From Emydura subglobosa (taxonomy: Eukaryota; Chordata; Testudines; Chelidae), in the NCBI GenBank assembly GCA_007922225.1, contig ML680098.1:3534001-3598000 (forward strand): DNA of 64,000 nt. Direction: 5' to 3'. Of the stretch, positions 52,160 through 63,750 are shown piece by piece. Below the pieces are notes generated by a model. The model did not search any database. It was given only the letters and a program-made list of their open reading frames with translations, and had not been told where the DNA came from. The translations under genes were made by a program, and so were the position numbers. How positions within the stretch are numbered: position 1 is the stretch's first letter; every line of letters begins with the position of its first letter.

Positions 52160-52430
52160 AGACTCTGGAACACAAGCACTCAGGGTCTCACTTTTGAAAG
52201 ACAAGGGTGCCCATCAACACAGTGACTGTTCAGATCATGCTGGAGTGTTGGGTCAGTACTCAATAGAGGCTCAGAGGAAGAGTGACACCAACAGAATTAC
52301 TGGCACCACTTCTTAGCAGCACCTTGGGTTGCCTTTGGTGGTGTCCCATCCAAGGACTGGCTAGGTGCTATGCTGCTTTATTTAAGAGAATGTGAGAAGA
52401 GCAGAGTTCATGTCCAAATGCTAATCAGCA
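52160..52430 (-). mobile_element. 5S-rRNA-derived SINE remnant
   Basis: Read as the complement, 52308-52425 follows vertebrate 5S rRNA: CAGCACC...GG, GTCCCATCCAAGGACTGGCT, then a degraded ...GCTGCTTTA...GAGA... segment. This is the head of AmnSINE/LFSINE-type elements. 52160-52307 would be the remaining body. It is too diverged to be a 5S gene. Confidence 0.55.
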
Positions 52431-53359
52431 TACCATGTTTCACCACCATGCCCTCCCTTTGCTATTTTGGGTTCTAGCTTGTGACATATCTGATTTTTCT
52501 TTCCAAACATGACAATATACAGTTACATATGGACTGGACTATCTGAACAGGGAACAATGAAAACTAGCAGCAACAGGTGTTAAAACAAACAGTGTCTGAA
52601 CTTTATTGCAGTACAAGTAGAAATAATGCAAGCCCTATAAAACTTGTTAGATGGCTTGCTCCCACTGATGAGAGCTGTGTCAACTGCAGCAAGGCCAGGC
52701 ACTCAGATACCAAGATGATGAGCAAAATCATAGACCCTGGATGCACTAGATTAGAATAAAAGAAAAGTGCAGTTAGATTTAACTCTGCTCCTTCCCGCAG
52801 TCAAGATTAGCCACATCGTAATATATGTCTCTATAACAGAGGGATATCTGTATGGTGATAGATTGATAATGTTTGTTCCTAACTATTTCTAAGCTGATGA
52901 CTTGCTTGTTGAAGTTTAGTTTTAATCTAACAAATTTTTCATGCTGTTTACAATTCATGTCCCTGAGATTAAAGATTATTGCTTAAGTGTGATCTATCTT
53001 CCTTCAGTGAGATAATATTCTGTAAGGCTTTTCAAGACGGTATCAAGTGTAGAATGTATATTTCCTTGAAATGCTAATGATTTGACTTACCCTCTATAGT
53101 GCTGGGTGTTACCCCATGTTGTCTCATTGCTTTGTTGTTTGAGATTTATTTTGTTTAATATTTTTCATTACATTTTTCTCCAATATCTGTCGGATTTCAA
53201 CAGATGGACAGTCTGTAGGATTTAGGAAGATTTGCATGATTAGTGAGACTTTTACACTCTTCTCCCTCCTTGAGGATATTTTATGCATATCTTTGTAGTA
53301 CTAAGAAAAAAAATTGTATGGTCATGTCTTAACTTCCATATTCTTCTCTCCATACCTAT
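52431..53359. other. Intron, nothing recognised
   Basis: No exon or repeat family recognised. Confidence 0.5.
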
Positions 53360-53825
53360 AATAGTATTTAGCACTTACATGGTACATTGAATCATCAATG
53401 AATTGTAAAAACATTTAAAAAAAAATCCTCATGACATAGCTGTCACCTAAAGAAATAAGTATGATCTCCATCTTACAAATGGGAAAACAGAGAGAAAGAG
53501 AGAGAATGTGGTCTTGTCTTCACTACAGAACTGTCCTACAATAGAACTGCAATAGATCACTGAAGGGAAGAGCAAGTCATGTTCAGTGATGTGTCATCTA
53601 CTCATGATTAAACCGTGCTGTGCCTTGGGTTCATGATGACTATCTGACAGGATGCTGAACATGTCTTGTCCTTGTTCTAACATGATAACATTGTGTTGTA
53701 AAGACAAGGCCAAAGGGGTTTACTCATGGTCACACAGCAACTCAGTTTAAGAGCAGAGATTGGAATTCAGCAACCTCTTGACTCTGAGCCTGGTGTTTAG
53801 TCTCCTAGACCAGCCTACCTCTCTG
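53360..53825 (-). mobile_element. MIR SINE, split by a small inverted-repeat element
   Basis: The left part (CTCCATCTTACAAATGGGAA at about 53467, then CAGAGAGAAAG) and the right part (GGTCACACAGCAACTCAG at 53729, then GAGATTGGAATTCAGC and ...CTCCTAGACCAGCCTACCTCTC) are adjacent parts of MIR on the - strand. They are separated by 202 bp that are not MIR. Confidence 0.85.
53510..53711. mobile_element. MITE-like insertion inside MIR, 202 bp
   Basis: The ends are 18-base inverted repeats with three mismatches: GGTCTTGTCTTCACTACA on the left (53510-53527) and TGTTGTAAAGACAAGGCC on the right (53694-53711). No coding sequence. Because it lies between two consecutive MIR segments, its limits are independently supported. 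No clear target duplication. Confidence 0.75.
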
Positions 53826-55008
53826 CATTGATGCAGTTCACACTGACAGTCAATTCAGTGCTGAACCATTGTTCTTCCCAGTAACCTCGAAGATCATGTT
53901 GTGGGATTGACCCCACTGCTGAATCACAGGGAACAGGGTCCACTGCTAAATCCCCAGCGCACACACAATGCTTTTAAAGTGCTGACCCCAAAGGGAAGTT
54001 ATAGGATTTGGTCCATGACACCTTCTTAACCAACCCTCATTTACTTCACTATTTCAAATAGATGATCATCCTGTGAGGTAAATAGTATTGTTCCTCAAAG
54101 CACTGTTTTAATGAAAGCAGTTTAAACGAGTTGTTGAATTTAACCTGAGGGTTATCAGCTTCGGTGCCCAGTTTTTGGAAGATCTTTGAAGGCAGCAAAG
54201 AAGATAATAGCAGTTTTCTACATCCACGCTAAACAATAACAAGACTGAAAAGCAAACCACTATTAACTGTTCCTCTGGAAAATAGGGACCCCAACACAAA
54301 GAGACTGAAAGTAGCACAGATAACTTCACATGACACGTTTGACTAGCACTGAATGCTGGAGTCAAACACCATATGTCATTATCATGCCCACACAGTAGTT
54401 CAAATTCATGATTATAACATGTGGTGCAAGCTTTTTTGGATTATTTCCTATTTTCATCACTTAATTCATGTTTTCAGCTTTTGCTCTACAAGTAAGATTT
54501 AGCAGAGCATTGGGGGCAGGGGAGAGGGAAATCAGTACAGATCTGAGTATAATCAGTCCCTCCCAGCTTGTACCATAAAGCTAAGGAAATTAAAGGGACA
54601 CTGTCAAATTATGAAGGGCCAAACTGTAGATTCTGTAATGTAAATAATAGACTTGTTTATTTGCTATTAATTACTTAAGCAGAGGCTATGCTCGGGCTAT
54701 ATATGGCTCAAAAGGCACATGGACTCTACCTCTAAAATGTTATGATCTAAACACAATATAAAGACCAGTGATAATAGGTTTATGTTTCAGATCAGACTAG
54801 TTTTATTCCCCAAGCTGATTGAAATATGAACAGAAAAAAGAAACAGCATACTGTAAATGGTATAAAGTTAATTGGATGTTCTTGCAGTTTGACTTATGCA
54901 AGGCGTGATTAGTAACACAGTTAAGAATTGCCTTTCATAAAGCCCTTCCAGCTGTGAATGGAATTGTTCCAATCCCTACTATTGCCTACTATTTCAATAT
55001 ATGGAAGG
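53826..55008. other. Intron, nothing firmly recognised
   Basis: A short phrase at 54060-54080 (GATGATCATCCTGTGAGGTAA) resembles the MIR/L2 GAGGTA region but is too short to assign. Confidence 0.45.
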
Positions 55009-55077
55009 GGCCTGCATCTGTTCCCACTGGTGTCAGTGGAACTTTGCCATTGTCTCCAGTGGGAACGTGACTTGGCC
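55009..55077. mobile_element. Short palindromic MITE-like element, ~69 bp
   Basis: It begins GGCC and ends GGCC with internal arms GTTCCCACTGG (55020-55030) and CCAGTGGGAAC (55056-55066), which pair exactly. The same layout as a palindromic repeat very common in turtle and bird DNA. Confidence 0.55.
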
Positions 55078-55082
55078 ATGTA

Positions 55083-55290
55083 TAGTAGCATTGCATAGAG
55101 GTTAGAACATCTGGGAGTCAGAACTACTGGTTTTGCCACTGACTCACTGTATAACCTTGAGCTGGCCTTTTAATATCTCTGTGCTCCATTTTCTCCGTTT
55201 ATAAAATTGGGACAATGATTCTTTACCAACGTGTTTCTAATGTACTGCAAGATCTTCAGATCACAAATGCTGTGGCTGCACTGTAAATAC
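55083..55290 (+). mobile_element. MIR SINE
   Basis: Follows the MIR order on the + strand: GCATAGAGGTTAGAACATCTGG, GAGTCAGAACTACTGG, TTTTGCCACTGACTCACTG, CTCTGTGCTCCATTTTCTCC, then AAAATTGGGACAATGATTC. Confidence 0.9.
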
Positions 55291-58200
55291 GTAGTGTTGG
55301 GTGTGTTATGCATACATCGGTCCTTTGACATACGAGCATGTAGTATTTTATGGTACATAGGTATTTATGGCATATTTTGTGTGCAAAGAATTTGAAATAC
55401 CATATACGCAGATTCTTCTGAACAAAGACCAAGTGTTCCCATATGTCACATTCACAATGAAAAGATACTTTAAGAAAGCACACTGTATGATATCAATGGT
55501 TTGTGAAAGTCACAGCAGCTTGAAGGAATACAAAGTCTTGTTCTTTTCTGGAAAACAGTTGGATTCCATACAGGAACTCAGGTCACATGTTAATGAAGAT
55601 ATTATTTTAAAGAAGCATTTTTTAAGCTAAGCGCATTAGGTGAGAGCCAAAATGAACAAAAATCCCCTTTTGTAGCTATCCACAACAACAAATCTGCCTG
55701 AGAGCGCTAATGTTGCCTGTTTCCAGAGCTCTTGCTTTATGGCTAAAGATATATATCTATTTTTTTAATTCAGTGCTGTAGTTGTCATTAACCCAGGATT
55801 AGTTAGAGGTCGGGTTTTTTGTTTTTTTTTCCATTGGAACTAAATCCTGTAAGAGTTGGCTGATTATGTGACCCTGGCCTTCAGTATACAAGCTTTAACC
55901 AGAAGACAAGACATGTAATGCAGTCAAAGGGACAATTGGAACAACAATCTATGTCTTTCGGGCATGTGGTCCAAATGACTCCCTTCTTCTACTAGGGTAA
56001 ACTGTTCTCTCCAGCTGGGAAGCGACAGCCTTGTGGATTTTGGGGTGAGGGGTTTCTCCATTTATTCTTCCTTGGTGTGTCTGAAAGAAGCTTATGTAGT
56101 AATATCCGGATAGAAGATGGGTTTTAAGCTCTGGTACATCACAGATCGGATGAGCAGCTGCACTGCCTGCCTGCCTGCCACTCTGATTTGGCTTCGCACG
56201 TGGTGATATTTCCTGTGTATTTTTAGGGGATTGAATTTAGGTGGGGTAGGGAATTCATTCTGTTTGTTTCATGCCAGAAGCCATGGCAGTGACATGTTGA
56301 GTTGCTTTTTGATGACAACATACAAAGGAGAATCTTGCATTACCTTCTGCCCAGCAAAACTAGTTTTTCCCATTTGGTACTGAATTAGAAAAAGGAAGGA
56401 TAAAGATATACTTACTTTTGCTATCAGGGCATGCTATGAATGGAGACTGCAACAGTTTTGTCTACACGCAGCCTTTACTGACCCTGAAGCTCCATAGTCA
56501 TGATACCCAGCAAGATTTTAGTCTACCACAACCCCAGTGGGGGCACTCGGACTGAGACTTACAGAACAACCAGGCGACGTAAAAAGTCTCTTGGAGAACT
56601 GTTCCAAAATGGATACCGGGTCAAAGCTGGACACAGTGTCCCTGAAAAGGAGGAACAACACACCTTTCGACACTCCTTGGTGTCTTGTTATAGGGTCGGC
56701 GCCTACTGGGGTAAGGTCCAGCTCTAACCTTAAACTTTCTGCTTCAAAACTGTAGTCTTGATGATTTTTCTTTGACCGTGCACATGGTGCTAATATGGAG
56801 CAGTTTTTTATAGTTCCCTATGGAGCAGTTTTTTATAGTTAATTTTTCAATTTCAAGTAGTGCATTTGTGAAACTACAGATTTTAGTTAGCTTCCAGCAG
56901 AAATACTCTTCTTAAAGGTCCATGATGCAATATGCATCTATCTCTACATGAGATATAAAATGCTGACTATAAAGGGGTTAAGTGTTCATCTGAAAATGAC
57001 TTTTAATGCACTCCAAGACTATTTAGAGACAGGATATAGTATTCTACAATAAGGGAGTTATTTGGCAGTTATTCTGGGTATTATTGAAACTGCCCTTATT
57101 ACTTTAATAGGTGTGCAGGTAGGTAAAGAATACTTCAGATGTGCACAGCAAAGAGCTTTAATAAAGGAAAATTTTGTGTGGCGTTGCGTGAAAAACACTA
57201 ATGTCCAACCTTCATAGATTTAGGACCATCTAATGCCCTTGATCCAATTTTTCCTCTGTGGGTCATAGGCAATAGAGTTTCCATGCTCTGTAGAGCTCTG
57301 GACTGTTGTACATTTATATAACACAGGCAAGCAGAGAAATATAAGCAAAATATTCTGGGTATATGTTCTTACAGGTTTTGTTGTTGTTAGTTATATCTTT
57401 GCTCCCATGCAAGAGCATGCATAACCCCATTTTATTGTGCCTTTTTCTCCATATCACAGTTCCCTGTTATCTTTTCGACCCCCCCTCCTCCAGGGAGGAT
57501 CTTGTGTGATTCTGCAGAGCAGGGTGGGAGAGTTAAGATTTGGGGGGCACCTATCCAGAGACTTTGCATCCTGGAAAAGCTCACTGCCCACATAGAGTCT
57601 AGTCTTTGAGTTTCATGGTCACTGTGTTATATAATTATCGGACCAGATTATATCTGGTTTCCTAGAGATGAGTTCTTGTGCTTTCAGTGTTGAATAAAAA
57701 TATTTATTATTGATCATGTATTGGATAGAATTAGCCATTGATTAATGTATTTGATGATTAATTCATTATTCACTGAAGATTTTATTCAGCTTAGCTAGAG
57801 CTGGTCAAATATTGGAAACATATTTAATTCTTTTGATGAATAAGAGCATTATTGGATATTTAGTATTTGACTAGCATCAGAAATAAAATGGCATACTTTG
57901 TGAGAACACTAATTGTCATTTAGTTAAAAAATACCAACATTAAAAACTCTGGAGAAAGCTTAGTTTATACTGAAGGAACAACTCAACTGTGAAACTCCTG
58001 TAAGTGTCGGAAGCAGGAAATGGAAGAGCTATACTAAGGCCTTGATGCTGTGGACTGAAGTAAATAGCGTGTCCCAATATATTTGGAAAATGATATGGCA
58101 AACTACAAAAAATACATAAACAAGAAAGGGAAAATATAATCCCTTGATGGAAAATTATTTCATGACTGAGCCTGCAGTCCACATATAAGGAGAATCGCAG

Positions 58201-58861
58201 TGAAATCAATGGGGATCTTACCTGCAGAACATGGGAAAGTCAGGGAGAGTTAGGCACCCAGCTACCATTTGTGTCTTTTTAAAATCCCCTCTCTAGTTTT
58301 TATGGCAATGAATAATTTATCTGTGGGGATTTCACTGTCTTCTTCTTTGCAAATTACATTTATTTTGAAGAGGAGTTCCCTTTGTTTGGATTTGTAATCT
58401 TTGGGCAATCCTGATTGATGCTGTCTACTAATCCACTTGAAATCATTAATTCTGTAGAGCAGATTGCATCAGTGCCTGAATGACAGGCAGAGAATGTTAT
58501 ATTCTCAGCATCTTTTAGAAATATAATGGAGACTAAGATTTAAAATGATGCTGTTTTGCAGTAAACTTTATGGGAGAAAGTATTTCTTTGCTATGAAACT
58601 GCTTTGTATATCAGTCGTGCATTTTCTATTTTAACGTAACAACCTTCCAGCTCTTGAGTGTAGATCCAAAAATCGATGGGGTTTTGAGTACTCACATCTC
58701 ACAGGAAGGGCCCTTAAAAAGTCTGATCTATCACCCAGTGAAGTCAATTGACAGATTCCCATTGCTTGTGTACAATGAGAGACCATTTTAGGTTCCTTTG
58801 GAAATTTAGCCTCCATTGTCTACTTTCCAAATGTGTATTTTAGTAGTCAGTTTGAGAGATT
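55291..58861. other. Intron; small tandem repeats and a slightly GC-richer stretch
   Basis: Contains CTGC units at 56162-56178 and a 25-bp tandem duplication at 56794-56840 (listed separately). The stretch 56460-56730 is less AT-rich and open in two frames for about 72 codons, without a recognisable domain. No exon recognised. Confidence 0.45.
56794..56840 (+). repeat. 25-bp tandem duplication
   Basis: TATGGAGCAGTTTTTTATAG plus TT occurs at 56794-56815 and again, identical over 22 bases, at 56819-56840. Confidence 0.95.
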
Positions 58862-59064
58862 AGTGGCCTGAATTTTAAGTTGACTAGTGATTTTTGTTGC
58901 CTTAGTTTTTGTGTTCCCAATTTGAGATAACTTGAAGGTCCCCGATTTTCAGGGGGGGGGGGGGGGGGGGGGGGAAGCACCTGCCCTCTGAAAGTTAGGC
59001 TCCTTTAAGGCGTCCTACGTTGGGCATTCAAAATCAATGGACACTTTTGAAAATGTAGGCCAGG
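58862..59064. mobile_element. Palindromic MITE-like element with a G23 run, ~203 bp
   Basis: Ends pair as inverted repeats: GGCCTGAATTTTAA at 58865 and its counterpart ...TTGAAAATGTAGGCC ending at 59061. The interior contains the TTAGGCTCCTTTAAGG-type words of this family. A run of 23 Gs occupies 58952-58974. Confidence 0.6.
58952..58974. repeat. Poly(G) run, 23 bases
   Basis: Uninterrupted run of 23 Gs. Likely variable in length and able to form a G-quadruplex. Confidence 0.97.
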
Positions 59065-59264
59065 ATATCTGTATCTCTTATTAGTGTGAATATTTCATTC
59101 ATATTTGTTTGTTCACTTTATTGTATTAAAAGCACCAATCTAGCTCCTGAACAATCTTTATAAAAACATATAACACGCAAATAATTTATCCAAACTCAAA
59201 TATAATCCTTCCCCTTAGCTCAATGAACCCACCACACATTGTGTGTTTAAATATATACTCATCC

Positions 59265-59400
59265 CAGTAAAAATAATACAACATAGCACTCACATAGTGC
59301 TTTATACCTTCAAAGCACTTTGCAGACAACTGGTTAATCCTCACTACTAAGCCGGTAAACTTTTGTAAAAGTTCTGAAGGCCAAGTTGTGCCCTGAGCCA
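59265..59400 (-). mobile_element. MIR-type SINE fragment (3' half)
   Basis: AGTGCTTTATACCTTCAAAG, CACTTTGCAGAC, then GTTAATCCTCACTAC, in MIR 3'-end order on the - strand. Confidence 0.75.
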
Positions 59401-60744
59401 CACCTGTACAATCCCCTTGTGGTCAATAATTTGACACACATGCAATTGCTTGGAACATAGGGTTTATCAAAATTAGAAATTGCACTGATTTAACTTAACT
59501 GATTATCCATTGATCATTATCCATCGCTCTAGTTAACCTGTGCAAATGTAGACAAACTGGTTTAACCCTTGTTTAAATCAATTTAGTTTGTGTCAGTAAA
59601 TTATCAATTTAAGCAAAGCAATTGAAATGAAAGTTACATCAATTTAAATGTGTCAACATTAGGAGTTTGCCCAGTTTTAACTAGATGGATTTAAATTCAG
59701 TTTAGTTCACCAATGCAACTTTTCTAATGTATCCTCTTAATGAATCCTGTTAGATGCACAAGAAGGGATAGAATCCAGTTTATTTTCTCTCTTGTGTTGG
59801 ATCTGCAGGGTTGGGAGTAGTGAAAACCATAAAGACTTCAGTTAGTCCCTAAAGTAAGCAGTGATAACTATGATTACACAAAGTGAGCAGATCTGTTGAG
59901 TAGGAAGATGTCAGTTTAACAGTCACTTTGGGGGGTAGGTCTACACTATCAGACTCTACGCTTTATGTATTGTGCCCTCTAGATCACATGTAGAAGACTC
60001 CAACATAAAATACATCACTTGGATAAAGGAGAGTGAATTCAAAGGAAAGCATTTAGAGTGCTCTTGTGGGTGATTTGACTCATTAACTTAACCAGGCAGG
60101 AGCAGGATCCAAATTAAGTATCTGTTACACAGAATCAATCTGAAATCAGAATGGAGTTTACTGAAATACAATGTGATTTGACTTTAACATAATTTATAAG
60201 ATTATATATTATACAAACAAAATAATTTAGCAGTTATTTCATATTATGAAGTAATTAAAGTTCCATAAAGGACCGTAAGTAAAGTTTCATTTGCTAGCGT
60301 AAGATACTTGCATCATACACAGATGGAATAACCACCCAGACACTTGCATTATTACACAGGCAGAATAATTTTCTAAATAGTTTTCATTAAGTACAGTTAC
60401 AAAAATTATTGTTATATGCAGAGTTGACACAAGTGTGGGAGAGCAAGATAGATTCCTTTCTGTTACCTTTTCAGAAGAATTGTTAACTAAGTCCCTATTA
60501 CAGAATATTTATTACTGTTGCTGTACAAGCCATAAAGAACACTGCTTGAATTTCAGATCCCTGGTGCATTTGTAGGGCTGATAGAGAAATCATCTTTTTA
60601 ACTGTCAACTGAGCAAATTTAACATGGGATCAGCGAGACACAATAAATATGAATAACTTATGAATATGAATATAACTCATATGCAAACTTGACACTATCA
60701 GACTAGGTCTGAATAGAGACTGGAAGTAGCTAGCCCACTACAAA
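59401..60744. other. Intron; possible decayed MITE at 59480-59735
   Basis: 59480-59735 repeats phrases such as GTAGACAAACTGGTTTAA, CAATTTAAATGTGTCAAC and TTTAACTAGATGG in both senses. This resembles an inverted-repeat element with GTAGACAAG-type ends, but I cannot fix its ends. The rest is unrecognised. 60284-60321 resembles part of the direct repeat at 62.8-64 kb. Confidence 0.35.
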
Positions 60745-61010
60745 AAATAATGTTCCCTCTTTTGGTATTCACACCTTCTCATCAACTGTTGTGAATTGGA
60801 CTCCTCCACCCTGATTGAATTACCTCGTTAACACTTGCCCTCCTCACTGTGATGTAATTCAGGCATCCTTGCATGTATGTATATATACCTATCTAACTGT
60901 AGTTTCCACTTCATTCATCTGACGAAGTGGGTTTCTGCCCATGAAAGCTCACGCCCAAATAAATTTGTTAGTCTTTAAGGTGCCACAGAACTCTGGTTAT
61001 TTTACAATGA
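60745..61010 (+). mobile_element. Common reptile interspersed repeat, 3' end (family not named)
   Basis: The phrases CTGACGAAGTGGGTTTCTGCC, CATGAAAGCTCACGCCCAAA and AAATTTGTTAGTCTTTAAGG, ending GGTGCCACAGAACTCTGG, are the 3' end of a repeat that I know from many turtle and crocodilian loci. I cannot give its class with confidence. Confidence 0.6.
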
Positions 61011-62847
61011 ATATGGAGCATCATGTTACTAGTTTTATGCAGTTACTTTTCAGAGCTGAGTGGCACTTCACGGACTTTTGGTATGTACCCATTGCTGTGT
61101 CTTAAATTAGACTTATCAACAAATTAAACCAAATGTAAGCAGAACAGGTTTTTGCTGAGCCTGAACTGATAGTAAGCTGATTTTTATCAAGCCACTGAGT
61201 AATTCAGCCCATTTTGTTTCTGACAACAGTCTCAGTACTATGGCAGACTGATCAGTGTGAGTAAAGGATTACTGTATCATCTGCTCACAGAAGCATCTTT
61301 GATTGTGAGCATGCTTTTGGCATGTCATTAACACAGCACCAGAATGAAGTGTATGTATGGGCTTTCCCTTTTGGGCATACTCAGTTCGTTCATCATCTCC
61401 TTGCTAAGCACAAGATGATACTGACAATCATCTACTCAGGGCAAACTTATTTAATCTGAGTCTGCCTCCTGAAGTTCATTTCCAGCAGCTGCTCTTTGAA
61501 GTCTATTTTGAGGAAAGGATTGAAACCTCTGAATTACTTCAGTCTTTCCAAATGCATGTAATTTACTTCAGAGGATAGAGCAGTTAATGCTCAAAATGCT
61601 TTAGATCCCCAAACACCTTTCCTCGCACATACCCCTTATCTCTTTCACAGTGGGCTTTGAACAGTAGTCATTTAAGAGTGGGAATTACCCTTTTTCTTTT
61701 GTCTGAGCTCAACTAGTGAATTCTATTATCAAAGGGTGACATTCACTCTGATGTAAAGGGGCCAGGGATGGCTCTCCATCCCATTCCAGCCCCATGGTGA
61801 GTTATGCAGTGAGGTCCCTGGAATGGAGCAGCCTTATTGGGGGCACTTTGGTCACTCTCTGCATATTGGGATTGGGAACTGAGATCCATGTGTAATCACC
61901 CCCACTCCAGGGAGTCGCTCTGAGTGCTGGGTTTGCAAGACCTGTCTATGTTTGTTTCCGCACACTCTGAGGCCAGGGCTCTAGGTGTTTCCTGCACTAG
62001 GTCCTTCAGGATGTTCCCATAAACACCCAGAGTCTGATGAATGACAAAGGGTTGCTTCATTAAAAGCTAGCAGAAATATACATCCCTTTTACCATAGGCA
62101 CAATGGGGATTTTAAGTTACAAACACAAGATGAGCCAACAGTTCCTAACTCAGCCCCCCGCAGGAGTACACAGGTGGGGTTCCTCCAGCCTACTTTGAGG
62201 AATGCTGACTCCAGGCCATCCCTCTCCCAGAAGCAATCATTCATGTCCCTGCTGGAGCTCAGTCCTTCTGTCCATCTTGTTCAGACATGTCTGCACAGCT
62301 CTCTTGTTTACAGGCCATTCCTGAGTACCCATCTGTTATGGCTGTTGCTGGCCCATTTACCAGCAAAAGGCTACTTCCCAGTCCAGCGCTTAGCCATTCA
62401 GATCCAGCTCCCAGTCTTCGCATCATAGACCACTCCCAGGATGCAGCCTCCAGCCTTCTGCTACTGCTCTCTCCTGATCCAGGTCCCCTCTGACTCTGGC
62501 AGTACTTCTTTTTCCTATTCTGGAGGGATTATGGAGCACTCAACTGGTTGGATGTTGCACTGAGAAATTAATAAAATGCCTAGAAATGAAGCAGCAGGTT
62601 CATTAGAAATGATTGCATGGATCCTAATGCTCAATGCAAATGGAGCAGATGAGCTCAGGAAGAGAAGCAGATTTCAGTCCCCTTCTAGAACATAGGCTAG
62701 AGTAGTAATCATTAGGAAAGAGGGGTGCAGTCTGTGATAAATTTGGGGTCAAAATGCACAAGTCACTAGCAGGTTCTTTTACTTAAGTGTCTACTTGCAT
62801 ACTTGGTGCAGAAAATAAGTAATGGTAAATCCAGGATGTAGAGATAT
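61011..62847. other. Intron; unassigned GC-richer block at 61900-62550
   Basis: The stretch 61900-62550 is more GC-rich and has a TTCATTAAAAGC segment reminiscent of LTR-type repeats, but it cannot be assigned. Open frames at 62174-62493 have no recognisable domain. Confidence 0.35.
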
Positions 62848-63180
62848 GAAGACTGATTTAGCACCCCAATTCAAGGGAGCAAGTATAATTATAATCAAAG
62901 AAAAAGAAAAATAAGTGTAGCAGAACAGTCCCCTGTATTGTGCATACTCACAACCTTAAGGAGATTATGTGGAATGAAAATGGAAAGAATAGTAAGTGGA
63001 GAAGTGCTGTAAGTGGGAGTGACATTATAAGGTTCCACTGTCCTGTCATCCTGATGTCCCAATTAAGGACTGGGCATACAACTCTTTTATACAGCTTTCC
63101 CTTACACCCACAGATGTCTGGGACCATATTTGATTAACTCTCAGCTCCCGCCTTGTGTTTGGGATTCCAGGAGACCAATG
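62848..63180. repeat. Diverged direct repeat, copy A
   Basis: Pairs with 63437-63750. Shared landmarks in the same order: GAAGACT-TTTAG, CCCCT-ATTGTGCATAC, CATCCTGTCATCC-GATGTCCCAA-T, GGACCATATT-GATT, and a closing ATTCCAGG-GACCA. Confidence 0.75.
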
Positions 63181-63436
63181 TCAGGATTTCGGCTGCTTGT
63201 ATGGCCAATTTGTGTCAATGTATTTCACAGTGCTTTCAACATGTAAATATGGTTTTGTTCCATGGATATGTATTCCAAAAGCCTTTAAAACACTATCATT
63301 TTAAACGTACTCTGTTCTGTAGCCTTTGATTGATTTAAAGTGCAAGATGCACAAGCCATTAATAACAGTTTCATTTGCTCAGGCAGCTATGTAAATTTAT
63401 TATAGGAGATGTAATTCATGAATCACACATAGACGT

Positions 63437-63750
63437 GAAGACTTTATTTAGTACTTAAATATATGCAAGTAAAGTAGAAATGCAATAGAAATGTAGGGGA
63501 ACAACCCCCTACATTGTGCATACATACAACTTTATGAAGACCATCAGAAGCATCAGAGAAGGGGAAGATGGAAGGAAATGTAATTGGGAATGATGCTCCA
63601 GGTTTCCATCATCCTGTCATCCCAGTATCCCAACTGGAGGTTGGTCTGACCATATTTTTGTATCCTTTTTCCTTACTTTCCCCACACATGCAGGACCATA
63701 TTCAATTTAGGTCCAGCTTTCTGCCCTTGTTTGTCATTCCAGGGGACCAT
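63437..63750. repeat. Diverged direct repeat, copy B
   Basis: Second copy of 62848-63180, offset about 570-590 bases. ATTGTGCATAC is at 63513 (62937 in copy A), CATCCTGTCATCC at about 63608 and GGACCATATTCAATTT at about 63692. The following AAAGTTCCATTTGCTAGC (63756) resembles 60286-60303. The unit may continue past the window end. Confidence 0.75.

Noticed and set aside
52308..52425. Possible 5S rRNA gene
   Set aside because: Too diverged and embedded in a SINE-like context.
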